A DNA stretch of 64,000 nt from Sphingomonas aracearum. GTDB taxonomy: Bacteria; Pseudomonadota; Alphaproteobacteria; Sphingomonadales; Sphingomonadaceae. Below, one piece after another: positions 18,379 to 27,936 of this stretch. Positions within the stretch are counted from its first letter, which is position 1; each line of letters starts with the position of its first letter. Below the pieces are notes generated by a model, which ran no database searches, was not told where the DNA came from, and worked only from the letters and a program-made list of their open reading frames with translations. Where the stretch lies: the NCBI RefSeq assembly GCF_003345355.1, contig NZ_QQNB01000002.1:124001-188000 (forward strand), in the 5' to 3' direction. The position numbers and the translations under genes were made by a program.

Positions 18379-20181
18379 TTATGCCGCCAGGAACGCTTCC
18401 GGCTCCAGCGCCATCAGCGCGTCCGCACCGCCCTCGATCTTGCGACGCAGCGCGCCGGCCTCGGGCAGGATACGCTCGGCGAAATAGCGCGCGGTGACGA
18501 GCTTGGCGTCGAGGAACGCCTGATCGCCCTCGCCCGCCGCCTTCATCTTCTGCGCGGCGGTTGCCATGCGCAGCCACATCAGGCCGGTGGCGACCACGCC
18601 CATCAGCGTCATGTAGCTGTGCGCACCCGCACCGACATGGTTCGGGTTCTTCATGCCGTTCTGCAGGAACCACATAGTGGCCGCCTGCAGCTCGCCATTG
18701 GCCCGCTCCAGACGGGTCGCGAAGTCTGCCAGCGCCTCGTCCTGCTTGGCGGCGGCGATCTCCTCGCCGACGACTTTGAAGAGGAGCTGCACCGCACGGC
18801 CGCCATTGGCCGGCAGCTTGCGGCCGACCAGGTCCATTGCCTGCACGCCGTTGGTGCCCTCGTAGATCATCGCGATGCGGGCATCGCGGACATACTGCTC
18901 CATGCCCCATTCAGCGATGTAGCCGTGGCCGCCATAGACCTGCTGCGCGTTGGTCGCGACGTCATAGCCCTTGTCGGTGCCATAGCCCTTGATGACGGGG
19001 GTGAGCAGCCCGACGAGATCGGCCGCCGCCTGACGCTCCTCCTCCGTCGCGGCATGATGCTCCAGATCGACCTGCAGCGCCCCCCACAGGCACAGTGCGC
19101 GCAGACCTTCGGTGAGCGCCTTGCCCTCCATCAGCATGCGGCGCACGTCCGGGTGGACGAACAGCGTGTCGGCCTTTTCCGCGGGCTCGGCCGGGCCGGT
19201 CAGCGCGCGGCCCTGGCGGCGGTCCTGCGCGTACTGGACGGCGTTCTGGTAGGCGGTAACGGCCACGCCGAGACCCTGGAGGCCGACGCCGAGCCGCGCG
19301 GCGTTCATCATGATGAACATGGCCGCGAGCCCCTTCATCTCCTCGCCGACGAGCCAGCCCTTGGCCCCGTCATAGTTGAGCAGGCACGTCGAGTTACCGT
19401 GAATGCCCATCTTGTGCTCGATCGAGCCGCAGACCACGCCGTTGCGCTCGCCCAGCGAGCCGTCGTCATTGACCAGGAACTTCGGCACCACGAACAGCGA
19501 AATGCCCTTGGACGAGTCCGGCGCGCCCGGCGTCTTGGCGAGGACGAGGTGGATGATGTTGTCGGTCAGGTCATGCTCGCCGGCCGAGATGAAGATCTTG
19601 GTGCCGGTGATCGCATAGGAGCCATCCGGCTGCGGCTCGGCGCGGGTGCGGATCAGGCCCAGGTCGGTGCCGCACTGCGGCTCCGTCAGGTTCATGGTGC
19701 CGCCCCATTCGCCCGAGATCATCTTGGGCAGGTACTTCTGCTGCTGCTCCGGCGAGCCCTTGGCGATCAGCGCGGCGATCGCGCCATGCGTCAGGCCGGG
19801 ATACATGGCGAACGCCATGTTGGCGGAGATCATGTATTCCTGGAACGCCGTCGAGACGACGTGCGGCATGGCCTGCCCGCCGAACGCCTCAGGGGCCGAC
19901 AGCGTGCCCCAGCCGCCTTCCACGAACTGGCGGTAAGCCTCCTTGAAGCCTTCCGGCGTGGTGACGCTGCCGTCCTCGTGCCGGGTGCAGCCCTCCTGAT
20001 CGCCCGAAAGGTTGAGCGGGAACAGCACCTCGGCGACGAAGCGGCCGCCTTCTTCCAGCACCGCGTCCACCACGTCCGGCGTCGCATTGGCGAAGCCGGG
20101 CAGGTTGCTGTAGCCCTGAAGGTTGAGGACGTTCTCGAGAATGAAGCGGGTGTCGCGCACCGGCGGCGTATATTGGGGCAT
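18379..20181 (-). CDS. acyl-CoA dehydrogenase, C-terminal-extended type
   Basis: FAD-dependent acyl-CoA dehydrogenase of 600 residues, the long type used in fatty-acid oxidation (also the DmdC-like group), about 200 residues longer than classical enzymes. Core motifs: [18 protein letters not shown] in the flavin/substrate loop, [20 protein letters not shown] and the catalytic-region [19 protein letters not shown] (shown as [12 protein letters not shown]). The catalytic Glu is expected in YEGTNG. ATG 20181 follows the merR stop by 8 nt; a longer in-frame reading through merR is an artefact. Chain-length specificity cannot be told. Confidence 0.9.
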   Translation of the reverse strand: MPQYTPPVRDTRFILENVLNLQGYSNLPGFANATPDVVDAVLEEGGRFVAEVLFPLNLSGDQEGCTRHEDGSVTTPEGFKEAYRQFVEGGWGTLSAPEAFGGQAMPHVVSTAFQEYMISANMAFAMYPGLTHGAIAALIAKGSPEQQQKYLPKMISGEWGGTMNLTEPQCGTDLGLIRTRAEPQPDGSYAITGTKIFISAGEHDLTDNIIHLVLAKTPGAPDSSKGISLFVVPKFLVNDDGSLGERNGVVCGSIEHKMGIHGNSTCLLNYDGAKGWLVGEEMKGLAAMFIMMNAARLGVGLQGLGVAVTAYQNAVQYAQDRRQGRALTGPAEPAEKADTLFVHPDVRRMLMEGKALTEGLRALCLWGALQVDLEHHAATEEERQAAADLVGLLTPVIKGYGTDKGYDVATNAQQVYGGHGYIAEWGMEQYVRDARIAMIYEGTNGVQAMDLVGRKLPANGGRAVQLLFKVVGEEIAAAKQDEALADFATRLERANGELQAATMWFLQNGMKNPNHVGAGAHSYMTLMGVVATGLMWLRMATAAQKMKAAGEGDQAFLDAKLVTARYFAERILPEAGALRRKIEGGADALMALEPEAFLAA

Positions 20182-20189
20182 CGTTCTTC

Positions 20190-20615
20190 CTATTTGTCCT
20201 GAGAGCCCTGAACGAGCCCGATGAATTCGTTGAGTTCCTGGATTGCGGCGTCGATGTCGTGCTTCTGCCGTTCGAGGAGATCCACACGCGCGCGACAGCG
20301 TTCGATGGTGACCGCGCGCTGGGTCGAACGGCCGTCGCCGACGTCGTATAGGTCGATCATCTCGCGGATCTCGCTGAGCGAGAAACCCACCCGCTTGCCC
20401 CGCAGGATCCACGCCAGGCGGGCACGGTCCCGATGCGAGTAGATGCGCTGCGTTCCGCGCCGTTCGGGGGCGATCAGCCCCTCGTCCTCGTAGAAGCGCA
20501 GCGCCCGGGCGGTGACATCGAACTCGGACGACAGGTCCGAGATCGAGAACCATTCCCGGTCGGGCCGCGGTTCGATCGCGGCATAGGCAGCACCAGGGGC
20601 ACCGGCAGTCGACAT
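20190..20615 (-). CDS. MerR-family transcriptional regulator (LiuR-like)
   Basis: 141 residues: an N-terminal wHTH with [26 protein letters not shown] and the wing [16 protein letters not shown], followed by a long dimerisation helix ([16 protein letters not shown]). There is no metal-binding Cys pair. This form without metal ligands is typical of MerR proteins that control branched-chain or fatty acyl-CoA degradation (LiuR group). It is the first gene of a pair with the acyl-CoA dehydrogenase. A palindrome in front of it matches the expected operator. Confidence 0.88.
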   Translation of the reverse strand: MSTAGAPGAAYAAIEPRPDREWFSISDLSSEFDVTARALRFYEDEGLIAPERRGTQRIYSHRDRARLAWILRGKRVGFSLSEIREMIDLYDVGDGRSTQRAVTIERCRARVDLLERQKHDIDAAIQELNEFIGLVQGSQDK

Positions 20616-20629
20616 GCCGCTGGAGGTAG

Positions 20630-20651
20630 TTGACGTTTACGGGAGCGTCAA
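20630..20651. promoter_or_regulatory. candidate MerR/LiuR-type operator
   Basis: TTGACG (20630-20635) and CGTCAA (20646-20651) form an inverted repeat around a 10-bp centre beginning TTTACG. The left half, TTGACGTTTACG, looks like half-sites I recall for LiuR-type MerR regulators. It lies 15 bp upstream of the merR start, suitable for autoregulation. Confidence 0.5.
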
Positions 20652-21133
20652 GACGCGCAGAGCAGCCGTCCGTCGCGGCTGCGCAACGTCGCGGCTTCCG
20701 AAGCAGAGGCGCTGAGCTGCTCCACCTCCAGCGCGGTCAGCGTCGCGCGGTCCGTGCAGAGCCGCGCGCAGCCGGCCGGCAGCGTGGCCGGAAAGAACAG
20801 CCGCTCGCCGTCGAACTCGGCCTCCACCGTGCAGTTCGGGAAAACGATCGTCAGCCGCTCGCCCGAGCGGGTGCCGGTGCCGGCCGCCGAACAACCCTGC
20901 CGCTCATCGAAGTCGACGGAAACGCCGACCCGCCACTTGTCGCCTTGCGGAACCACACACAGCCGGTCGGTGTCGCGGGCATAGAGGCCGGTCAACGACG
21001 CTTTCCGGGGATCGGCGACGATGCCGGCCGCAACCGCCGCCTCTTCCAGTCCCGGCGTCGCCGGCGTCGCCTGCGGCGTCGCTTCGCGCGAACAGGCGGC
21101 CAGCAGCAGCAAGGCGGCAGCCGCCCCTCTCAT
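20648..21133 (-). CDS. hypothetical lipoprotein
   Basis: 161 residues, no family recognised. [18 protein letters not shown] is a lipoprotein signal peptide with lipobox LAAC, Cys at residue 15. The mature part has six further Cys, some of which may form disulfides ([30 protein letters not shown]), suggesting a small periplasm-facing domain. The start codon at 21133 overlaps the hisI stop by ATGA, so expression is coupled to hisI, though a functional link to histidine synthesis is not evident. Confidence 0.75.
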   Translation of the reverse strand: MRGAAAALLLLAACSREATPQATPATPGLEEAAVAAGIVADPRKASLTGLYARDTDRLCVVPQGDKWRVGVSVDFDERQGCSAAGTGTRSGERLTIVFPNCTVEAEFDGERLFFPATLPAGCARLCTDRATLTALEVEQLSASASEAATLRSRDGRLLCAS

Positions 21134-21492
21134 TCGGCAGGCGCGAGACGGTCGCCGTCGATGCGGCGGAAAAAGCACGATCGCGCGCCGGTATGGCAGG
21201 CGGGGCCGACCGGATCGACCAGCAGCCACACCGCATCCTGATCGCAATCTATACGCGCCTCCGCCACGCGCAGCACGTTGCCGGACGTCTCGCCCTTCTT
21301 CCACAACCGGCCGCGGCTGCGCGACCAGAAGGTCGCCTCCCCGCTCGCCAGCGTCGCGGCAAGCGCCTCGGCGTTCATGTGCGCCACCATCAGCACCTCG
21401 CCGGTGCCGCGATCCGTCGCCACGGCGGTGACGAGGCCATTGGCGTCGTATCGGGGATTGAGGGTCAGGCCCTGGTCGCGTGCATCGGTCAC
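21130..21492 (-). CDS. hisI: phosphoribosyl-AMP cyclohydrolase
   Basis: Third step of histidine biosynthesis: opens the adenine ring of phosphoribosyl-AMP. 120 residues, the stand-alone HisI form without the HisE domain. Metal and active-site motifs are all visible: [44 protein letters not shown] and [14 protein letters not shown] with the zinc-binding Cys residues. The other his genes are not in this window. Confidence 0.95.
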   Translation of the reverse strand: MTDARDQGLTLNPRYDANGLVTAVATDRGTGEVLMVAHMNAEALAATLASGEATFWSRSRGRLWKKGETSGNVLRVAEARIDCDQDAVWLLVDPVGPACHTGARSCFFRRIDGDRLAPAE

Positions 21493-21524
21493 CCGTGCCG
21501 TTTAGCGCCGGGTGGACGCCCGCG

Positions 21525-21776
21525 CTACTTGTGGTCGCGGATGGCGTGTTCGAGCTGCGCCTTGTTCATCCTGGAGCGGCCCTCGATGCCGATCTTCCTG
21601 GCTTCCTCGTACAGGTCCTGCCGGCTGCGATCCTCCAGATGGGTGGATCGGTGCTGCAACGAGCCGTTCGCCCTGGCATTGGCGATGCGGGCGGCCTTCT
21701 CCTTCGAATTACCCTGCTTGCGCAGGTCCTCGTAGAGCTTCTCGTCCTTGATCTGCGACCCGTGATCCCTCGCCAT
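21525..21776 (-). CDS. small Rho-N-terminal-like protein
   Basis: 83 residues, highly charged. The N-terminal half (DEKLYEDLRKQGNSKEKAARIANA) is a conserved bacterial motif of short proteins found in many alphaproteobacteria; the C-terminal half (TKxELYEEARKIGIEGRSRM-like, here DLYEEARKIGIEGRSRMNKA) resembles the Rho N-terminal/SAP-like helix-extended-helix fold that binds nucleic acid. Function unknown. It stands alone between hisI and the divergent purF. Confidence 0.7.
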   Translation of the reverse strand: MARDHGSQIKDEKLYEDLRKQGNSKEKAARIANARANGSLQHRSTHLEDRSRQDLYEEARKIGIEGRSRMNKAQLEHAIRDHK

Positions 21777-21901
21777 TCTCGCCTCCTGTTGGAGGCGCCG
21801 AACGCACCGATGCGGTCAATCGATCCCGATTGCGTTACAAACAGGCGACAAACGGACATCGCCTCCCTATATGCCCGCCAGCAACGCGAACCGAGGGCGC
21901 C

Positions 21902-23362
21902 ATGCTGACCACGAACCCGCTGGACGACGACAAGCTGCACGAGGAATGCGGCATTTTCGGAGTATATGGCTCCGATGGCGCCGCCGCGCTCGTGGCGCTG
22001 GGGCTGCACGCGCTGCAGCACCGCGGCCAGGAAGCCGCGGGGATCACCAGCTATGACGGGCATGATTTCCACACGCATCGTGCGACCGGCCATGTCGCGG
22101 GCAATTTCGACCGCGACGACGTGATCGGGTCGCTGCGCGGCCAGATCGCCTGCGGGCACGTCCGCTATGCCACCACCGGCGACACCGCGCTGCGCAACGT
22201 TCAGCCGCTCTATGCGGAGCTTGCCTCGGGCGGGTTCGCCATCGCGCACAACGGCAACCTGTCGAACGCGATGCGCCTGCGGCGTGACCTCGTGCGGCGC
22301 GGCTCAATCTTCCAGTCGACCAGCGACACCGAGACGATCATCCATCTCGTCGCGACCAGCAGCTACCGCACCTTCGTGGACAAGTTCATCGATGCGCTGA
22401 AGCAGGTCGAGGGCGCCTATTCGCTGATCGTGATGACGCCGGAAGGCATGATCGCCTGCCGCGATCCGCTGGGCATCCGGCCGCTGGTGATGGGCAAGCT
22501 GGGCGAGTCGATCATCTTCGCGTCGGAGACGGTGGCGCTGGACGTGGTCGGCGCAGAGTTCATCCGCTCGGTGGAGCCGGGCGAGCTGGTGATCGTGAAG
22601 GGCCTGGAGGACATCACCTCGCACCGCCCCTTTGCGCCTGTCGCGCCGCGGCCCTGCATCTTCGAATATGTCTATTTCTCGCGGCCGGACTCCATCTCGG
22701 AGGAGCGCAGCGTCTATTCGGTACGCAAGGAGATCGGCGCGCAGCTGGCGATCGAGGCGCCGGTGGACGCGGACCTCGTCATCCCCGTGCCCGATTCGGG
22801 CGTGCCGGCGGCAATCGGCTATGCTCAGCAATCGGGCATTCCGTTCGAGCTCGGCATCATCCGCTCGCATTATGTCGGCCGCACCTTCATCCAGCCGGGC
22901 GACAAGGTGCGCCATCTTGGCGTCAAGCTGAAGCACAATGCCAACCGCGCGCTCATCAAGGGCAAGCGGGTCGTGCTGATCGACGATTCGATCGTGCGCG
23001 GCACCACCTCGCTGAAGATCGTGCAGATGATGCGCGAAGCGGGCGCGGCCGAGGTGCACATGCGCATCGCCTCGCCCCCCACCCGCCATTCCTGCTTCTA
23101 CGGCGTCGACACGCCGGAGCGCGCCAAGCTGCTCGCCGCGAAGCTGGACGTGCCGGGGATGAGCGAGTTCATCCATGCCGACAGCCTGGCCTTCGTGTCG
23201 ATCGACGGGCTGTACAAGGCGCTGGGCGAGCCGCGCCGTGCGGACATCCGGCCGAGCCATTGCGACGCCTGCTTCACCGGCGATTACCCGACCACGCTGA
23301 CCGACCAGGACGAGGCGGTCTCGATCGACCAGTTCGCTATGCTGGCCGAACGGGTCGGCTGA
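21902..23362 (+). CDS. purF: amidophosphoribosyltransferase
   Basis: First committed step of purine synthesis: PRPP plus glutamine gives phosphoribosylamine. 486 residues. Glutaminase Cys16 becomes the N-terminal residue after cleavage of a short propeptide (LHEECGIFGVYG). The PRPP loop is VVLIDDSIVRGTTS. Cys residues near the C-terminus (SHCDACFTGDYP and the Cys in PPTRHSCFYG) match the Fe-S-containing/propeptide type. ATG 21902 gives MLTTNPLDDDK; the frame is open further upstream but that start would lack the propeptide pattern. Likely purine-regulated; no operator recognised. Confidence 0.95.
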   Translation: MLTTNPLDDDKLHEECGIFGVYGSDGAAALVALGLHALQHRGQEAAGITSYDGHDFHTHRATGHVAGNFDRDDVIGSLRGQIACGHVRYATTGDTALRNVQPLYAELASGGFAIAHNGNLSNAMRLRRDLVRRGSIFQSTSDTETIIHLVATSSYRTFVDKFIDALKQVEGAYSLIVMTPEGMIACRDPLGIRPLVMGKLGESIIFASETVALDVVGAEFIRSVEPGELVIVKGLEDITSHRPFAPVAPRPCIFEYVYFSRPDSISEERSVYSVRKEIGAQLAIEAPVDADLVIPVPDSGVPAAIGYAQQSGIPFELGIIRSHYVGRTFIQPGDKVRHLGVKLKHNANRALIKGKRVVLIDDSIVRGTTSLKIVQMMREAGAAEVHMRIASPPTRHSCFYGVDTPERAKLLAAKLDVPGMSEFIHADSLAFVSIDGLYKALGEPRRADIRPSHCDACFTGDYPTTLTDQDEAVSIDQFAMLAERVG

Positions 23363-23381
23363 GGCTTCTTTTTCCGCCATG

Positions 23382-23467
23382 CCGGACTTGTTCCGGCATC
23401 CACCGTGCGGCAAGCGCCGCGACGCCGGCCTTCGCGGCCAGGTGGACCACGGCACAAGGCCGGGGTG
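23382..23467. repeat. dispersed imperfect palindrome
   Basis: Left arm 23382-23404 (CCGGACTTGTTCCGGCATCCACC) is an imperfect reverse complement of the right arm 23441-23463, with about 19 of 23 matches. Together they enclose a GC-rich loop. Elements of this wording are scattered between genes in sphingomonad chromosomes; here it separates purF from the dehydrogenase. Confidence 0.6.
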
Positions 23468-23486
23468 ACGACAAGTGGACGTGACA

Positions 23487-24197
23487 ATGACCGATCTTCC
23501 CCTTTCGAACCAGCTCGCGCTCGTCACCGGCGCATCGCGCGGGATCGGCGCGGCGACCGCCCGCGCGCTGGCGGCGCAAGGCGCGCACGTGGTCCTCACC
23601 GCGCGCGACGCCAAGGCGCTGGAGGCGACCGAGGACGCGATCTTCTCGGCGGGCGGCAGCGCCACCATCGCGCCGCTGGACCTCACGGAAACCGACTCGA
23701 TCGCCCGCCTTGCCGCGGCGATCTCCGGCCGCTGGCAGGCACTCGACGTGCTGGTGTTGAACGCGGCCACGCTGGGCTCGCTTTCGGCCGTCCCGGCGAT
23801 CGACGCAAAGGAACTCGCCTCGGTGCTGACCCTCAACGTCAGCGCACAGGCGGCGCTGATCGCCGCGTTCGATCCGATGCTGCGCCAGTCCGCGAACGCC
23901 CGGTTGATCGGCATCACCTCCAGCGTCGGTCGCACGCCGCGTGCCTTTTGGGGCCTGTACGGCGCATCCAAGGCCGCGTTCGAGACGCTGGTCGGCGCTT
24001 ATGGCGACGAGATGGCGAGCATCAGCAAGGTTCGCACCGCGATCGTCGATCCCGGCGCCACGCGCACCAGGATGCGCGAGCGCGCTTTTCCAGGTGAGAA
24101 TCCCGCCGACGTGAAGGCGCCGGAAATCGTCGGCGATCGCATCGCCGCGCTGGTCGGCGAAGGCTTCGAAACCGGCCATTTCGAGCGGGTGGACTGA
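23487..24197 (+). CDS. short-chain dehydrogenase/reductase
   Basis: 236-residue classical SDR. Cofactor loop TGASRGIG at residue ~14, NAA (LNAATLGS) in strand 4, catalytic Ser in ITSSVGR and the YGASK pair (Tyr and Lys) are all present, so it should be an active NAD(P)(H)-dependent oxidoreductase of the kind often annotated as YciK/FabG-like. The substrate is unknown. ATG 23487 chosen over GTG 23475 because it gives the usual length before the Rossmann fold. Confidence 0.87.
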   Translation: MTDLPLSNQLALVTGASRGIGAATARALAAQGAHVVLTARDAKALEATEDAIFSAGGSATIAPLDLTETDSIARLAAAISGRWQALDVLVLNAATLGSLSAVPAIDAKELASVLTLNVSAQAALIAAFDPMLRQSANARLIGITSSVGRTPRAFWGLYGASKAAFETLVGAYGDEMASISKVRTAIVDPGATRTRMRERAFPGENPADVKAPEIVGDRIAALVGEGFETGHFERVD

Positions 24198-24221
24198 CGA
24201 ACGGGCCGGTTTGGCGCGGCG

Positions 24222-25448
24222 TCAGTCCTTGACCAACGTCACCTGCGCCACGTCGATCCCCCCGCCGCGAAAACCGCCCTCGCAATACATCAGGTAATAG
24301 CGCCAGAGCGCCACGAAGCGCGCGTCGAAGCCCGCGGGCAGCGCGCCGACCTCCACCGCCCGGTCGAACGAGACGCGCCAGCGTCGTAGGGTCTCGGCAT
24401 AATGCAGGCCGAAGCCTTCGCGGTCCTGCCAGCGCAGGCCATGCTCCGCCGCCATCGCCTGGAAACGCGCCTCCGACAGCAGCATGCCGCCGGGGAAGAC
24501 GTAGCGCTGGATGAAGTCCACCCCCTGCGCATAGGCGGGGAACAGTTCCTCGCGGATCGAGATCAGCTGGATCGCCGCGCGGCCGCCCGGCTTCAGCACG
24601 CGCGCGATCGTGGACAGGTAATCGGGCCAATAGGCCTGCCCCACCGCCTCCACCATCTCGATACTGGCCACCGCATCATATTGGCCATCGACGTCGCGAT
24701 AGTCGGTGAGGCCGAAACTGGCGTTCTGCGCATCGGCCAGCCGCGCTTCCGCATAGGCCTTCTGCTCCGTGGACAAGGTGATGCCATGCACCGCCACCCC
24801 GGAGCGCACGGCGGCTTCCGCGAACGATCCCCAGCCGCAACCGATCTCCAGGATCCGCTCGCCGGGCTTTGCGCCGGTGCGGTCCAGGATGGCCTGCAGC
24901 TTGCGGCCCTGCGCCGCTTCCAGCGGTTCGTCGGCCGACGCGAAGATCGCGCTGGAATAGGTCATGCCCGCGTCGAGCCAGAGCTCGTAGAACGCATTGC
25001 CGAGATCGTAATGCGCGTGGATGTTGTCCCGTGCGCCGGCCCGGTTGTTGCGGTGGCTCCAGTGGAGCAGGCGCTGCACGCCGCGCGCCAGCCCCTTGGC
25101 GCGGGCGACCTCCCCCAGGCTGACGCCGTTGCGCATGAACAGGTCGAACAAAGGCACCGGATCGGGGCTGGTCCAGTCCCCCGCCGCCCAGCCCTCGTAC
25201 CAGCCGACCGAGCCGCTCCGCGCCAGCCGTACCAGGGCGCGCCAGCGGACCACTTCCACCACCACAAGCGGCCCTTCGCCGCGGCCGCCCAGCATCCGGC
25301 GGCGGCCATCGGGCAGGATCGCCTCCAGCTCACCGGCTTCCAGCCCGCGGTCGATGCGGTCGAGCATGCGGTGGAACAGCGGCGCCAGCGCACGCAGCGG
25401 ATCGGCGCCGCGCGGCGAGGAGGACCGGACGGGCGCGGCTTCGTTCAT
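24222..25448 (-). CDS. cyclopropane-fatty-acyl-phospholipid synthase family methyltransferase
   Basis: SAM-dependent enzyme that methylenates unsaturated acyl chains of membrane lipids, 408 residues. N-terminal lipid-binding half, then the methyltransferase: NIHAHYDLGNAFYELWLDAGMTYSSA (in parts, AHYDLGNAFYELWLD), ILEIGCGWGSFAEAAVRSG for SAM, and CFA-type IEMVEAVGQAYW with the conserved Glu. The start ATG 25448 is 33 nt after the photolyase stop and both are probably in one transcript; a linkage of photolyase, CFA-like synthase and related genes recalls the ChrR/RpoE singlet-oxygen regulon of some alphaproteobacteria, but no sigma factor is seen here. Confidence 0.9.
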   Translation of the reverse strand: MNEAAPVRSSSPRGADPLRALAPLFHRMLDRIDRGLEAGELEAILPDGRRRMLGGRGEGPLVVVEVVRWRALVRLARSGSVGWYEGWAAGDWTSPDPVPLFDLFMRNGVSLGEVARAKGLARGVQRLLHWSHRNNRAGARDNIHAHYDLGNAFYELWLDAGMTYSSAIFASADEPLEAAQGRKLQAILDRTGAKPGERILEIGCGWGSFAEAAVRSGVAVHGITLSTEQKAYAEARLADAQNASFGLTDYRDVDGQYDAVASIEMVEAVGQAYWPDYLSTIARVLKPGGRAAIQLISIREELFPAYAQGVDFIQRYVFPGGMLLSEARFQAMAAEHGLRWQDREGFGLHYAETLRRWRVSFDRAVEVGALPAGFDARFVALWRYYLMYCEGGFRGGGIDVAQVTLVKD

Positions 25449-25480
25449 CCACGCCCGTTTACCGCGGGCGTCCGTCAAGT

Positions 25481-26839
25481 CTACCGGGCTTTGCGCCCTG
25501 CCTCCAAGGCGCGGGCACGAGCCTCGCGGTGGCCGATGATCTTGGGCGGGTAGTCGGCAGGGCGGCAGCCGGCCTCGTCCGGATCGTGGATCGCCGGGTC
25601 TGGCACGTTCGCCAGTTCGGGAACCCAGCGGCGGATATAGTCGCCGGCGCCGAACTTCTCCGACTGGGCCAGCGGGGCCATGATCCGTCCCCACATGTTC
25701 GCATCCACCCCGCTGCCGGCGATCCATTGCCAGTTGACCGCGTTGTTGCCGTAATCGGCATCGATCAACGTGTCCCAGAACCAGCGCTCGCCCTCGCGCC
25801 ACTCGATCAGCAGGTGCTTCACCAGGAACGAGGCGGCGATCATCCGCACGCGGTTGTGCATCCAGCCGCTGACCCATAGCTGGCGCATGCCGGCGTCGAC
25901 GATCGGGTAGCCGGTCCGACCCTGCTTCCACGCGGCAAGGTCCGCCTCCGCCGCCCGACCTGTCCGAAACGGGAAGTGCTCGAACCGGGCGCGGCCGGGC
26001 CTGGTGCCATAATCCGGCAGCGCGAGCACCAGCCCCTGCGTGAAGTCGCGCCAGGCCAGCTCCTTGCGGAACTTGTCGGCATCCGCCCGCCCCTCCACCG
26101 CGGCCCAGATCCGGCGCGGGGAGATCTCGCCGAAATGGAGGTGCGGCGAGAGGCGGGAGGTGCCTTGCCGGGCCGGCAGGTTGCGCTCCTTTTCATAGAC
26201 ATCCACCTGAAGCGCGAACGACTCGGCCTTGCGCAGCGCCTCTTCCTCGCCGGGCGTCCAATCCTCCCCGAACGCCGCGGCCCAGTTCGGCCGGGTGGGC
26301 AGCAGCCTCCATTCCTCCAGCGTGTCGCTTGCCGGCCATGTCTCAGGCGCGGGGACATGCTCCGGGGCGGCGTGCGGCGCTTCGGGCGGCAGATGGGCGG
26401 CCAGCGCCTTCCAGAAGCTGCCATAGATGCGGAACGGCGCGCCGGCCGCCGTTGTCACCCGCTCGGGCGGCGCGAGATGGTTGCCGTCGTGCAGGCACAG
26501 CCGGTCGCCCAGCGCACGCTCGGCATCGCGCCACCAGGGCTCGTAATGGCGCAGGGCATGGATAACCGTAGCGCCGGTCTCCGCCGCCAGGTCGCGCAGG
26601 ACCTGCGCGCAGGCACCACGCCGCAGGATCAGGCGGGACCCGCGCTCGCGCAGCCGCTCGTCCAGCGCGGCAAGGCTGCCATGCAGCCACCAGCGTTGCG
26701 CCCCGCCGATCCGCCACTCGCCCGGCGTCTCGTCGTCCAGAACATAAACGGGGATCACCGCCCCTTCCTCCACGGCAGCCAGCAAGGCCGGATGGTCGGA
26801 CAGGCGAAGGTCCTGGCGAAGCCACAGAAGCGAGGTCAT
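25481..26839 (-). CDS. phrB: deoxyribodipyrimidine photolyase
   Basis: Light-driven repair of cyclobutane pyrimidine dimers, cytosolic. 452 residues. The N-terminal antenna-binding domain starts LLWLRQDLRLSDHPAL; the FAD domain has TSRLSPHLHFGEISPR, ELAWRDFTQGL, GRTGYPIVDAGMRQLW, and the tryptophan-rich stretch AVNWQWIAGSGVDA. These match class I CPD photolyases. It is the first gene of the leftward pair with the CFA-synthase-like gene. Confidence 0.94.
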   Translation of the reverse strand: MTSLLWLRQDLRLSDHPALLAAVEEGAVIPVYVLDDETPGEWRIGGAQRWWLHGSLAALDERLRERGSRLILRRGACAQVLRDLAAETGATVIHALRHYEPWWRDAERALGDRLCLHDGNHLAPPERVTTAAGAPFRIYGSFWKALAAHLPPEAPHAAPEHVPAPETWPASDTLEEWRLLPTRPNWAAAFGEDWTPGEEEALRKAESFALQVDVYEKERNLPARQGTSRLSPHLHFGEISPRRIWAAVEGRADADKFRKELAWRDFTQGLVLALPDYGTRPGRARFEHFPFRTGRAAEADLAAWKQGRTGYPIVDAGMRQLWVSGWMHNRVRMIAASFLVKHLLIEWREGERWFWDTLIDADYGNNAVNWQWIAGSGVDANMWGRIMAPLAQSEKFGAGDYIRRWVPELANVPDPAIHDPDEAGCRPADYPPKIIGHREARARALEAGRKAR

Positions 26840-26955
26840 CGCGCCGACTACTCGCCAACCGCGCGCCGGTTCCTCCCTCCGCTCGCTTGCGCCGCAACCA
26901 TCGGCAAGTGGGCGGCTCCATCCTTCTCTCAGGAGGCGCGGCTAACCATAGGAAA

Positions 26956-27888
26956 TCACACGTTTGTCCCAAGCGGTTGCGACGATGTTGCGCCGGCAAA
27001 GCGCCGCGCGAGCGTGACGATCGTGGCGACGTGCCGCCGCGCCACCGGCTCCATGTCGGCGCCGTACCCGCCGCCCACCGTGCTCGCCAGCGGCACGCCG
27101 CGCGCAAGCGCCAGATCGGCAACCAGCATGTCGCGCCGCGCCAGCCCCGCTTCGCTCAGCGCAAGGCGGCCCAACCTGTCGCCGGCAAACGGATCGACCC
27201 CGGCCTGGTAGAGGATGAGATCGGGCGCGAACCGACCCAACAAAGGCTCCAGCGTCTCGCCCAGGATCGCGCAATAGCCATCATCCCCCACTCCGTCCGC
27301 CAGCGGCACGTCCAGCGTGGAGCGCGCTTTGCGGGCGGGGAAGTTCTTCTCGGCATGGATCGAATAGGTCGCGATCTCCGGTCGCCCCGCGGTCAGCGCG
27401 GCGGTTCCGTCGCCCTGGTGCACGTCGCAATCGACGATCAGCACGCGCCGTGCCGAGCCCTCCTCCACCAGCCGCACGGCCGCGGCGGCAAGGTCGTTGA
27501 ACACGCAAAAGCCCGCCCCGGTCTCGGCCAGCGCATGATGGCTGCCGCCCGCCGTGTTGGCCGCATAGCCATGTTCCAGCGCCTCGACCGCCGCGCGCCA
27601 GGTGCCGCCCGGCACCGCCTGGGCGCGTCGCGCGACCGCGGGCGTCACCGGAAAGCCGATGCGCCGCTCCTTGGCGCGGGGCACCCGTGCCTCCAGCACT
27701 TCGGCGACGTAATCGGGATCGTGCACCGCCTCCAGCCAGCGGACCGGCATCGGCTCCGGCACGATCCAGCGTGCCTCGGGCAGCGCCTCGCGCAGGAGGT
27801 CGCGGATCCAGCCGTTCTTGCTCTTGAGCTGCGCGGTGGCGCTGGCAACATCGGTGACGTAATCGGGATGATGGACGAGACGCGGCAT
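26956..27888 (-). CDS. histone-deacetylase-family amidohydrolase
   Basis: 310 residues, arginase/deacetylase fold, zinc-dependent removal of acyl or acetyl groups from amines. Visible catalytic elements: AGGSHHALAETGAGFCVFND (His-His dyad in GSHHA), zinc ligands Asp and His in LIVDCDVHQGDGT, the third Asp near YQAGVDPFAGD, and STVGGGYG at the C-terminus. It resembles the class IV-like acetylpolyamine/acetoin utilisation group; whether the substrate is a polyamine, a protein or another amide is open. Divergent from the esterase gene, 48 nt apart. Confidence 0.87.
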   Translation of the reverse strand: MPRLVHHPDYVTDVASATAQLKSKNGWIRDLLREALPEARWIVPEPMPVRWLEAVHDPDYVAEVLEARVPRAKERRIGFPVTPAVARRAQAVPGGTWRAAVEALEHGYAANTAGGSHHALAETGAGFCVFNDLAAAAVRLVEEGSARRVLIVDCDVHQGDGTAALTAGRPEIATYSIHAEKNFPARKARSTLDVPLADGVGDDGYCAILGETLEPLLGRFAPDLILYQAGVDPFAGDRLGRLALSEAGLARRDMLVADLALARGVPLASTVGGGYGADMEPVARRHVATIVTLARRFAGATSSQPLGTNV

Positions 27889-27936
27889 CGCCGCCTATCT
27901 AGGCGCGGCCAAGCCGACCTGCCAGGAGACCCGCCG

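Noticed and set aside
18379-20553. Acyl-CoA dehydrogenase fused to an N-terminal extension of 124 residues
   Set aside because: The extension is the merR gene read in another frame; the dehydrogenase has its own ATG eight bases after merR.
24222-25931. Extended start of the CFA-synthase-like gene inside the photolyase gene
   Set aside because: The extra 161 codons are antisense-like/out-of-frame photolyase sequence; ATG 25448 gives the normal length.
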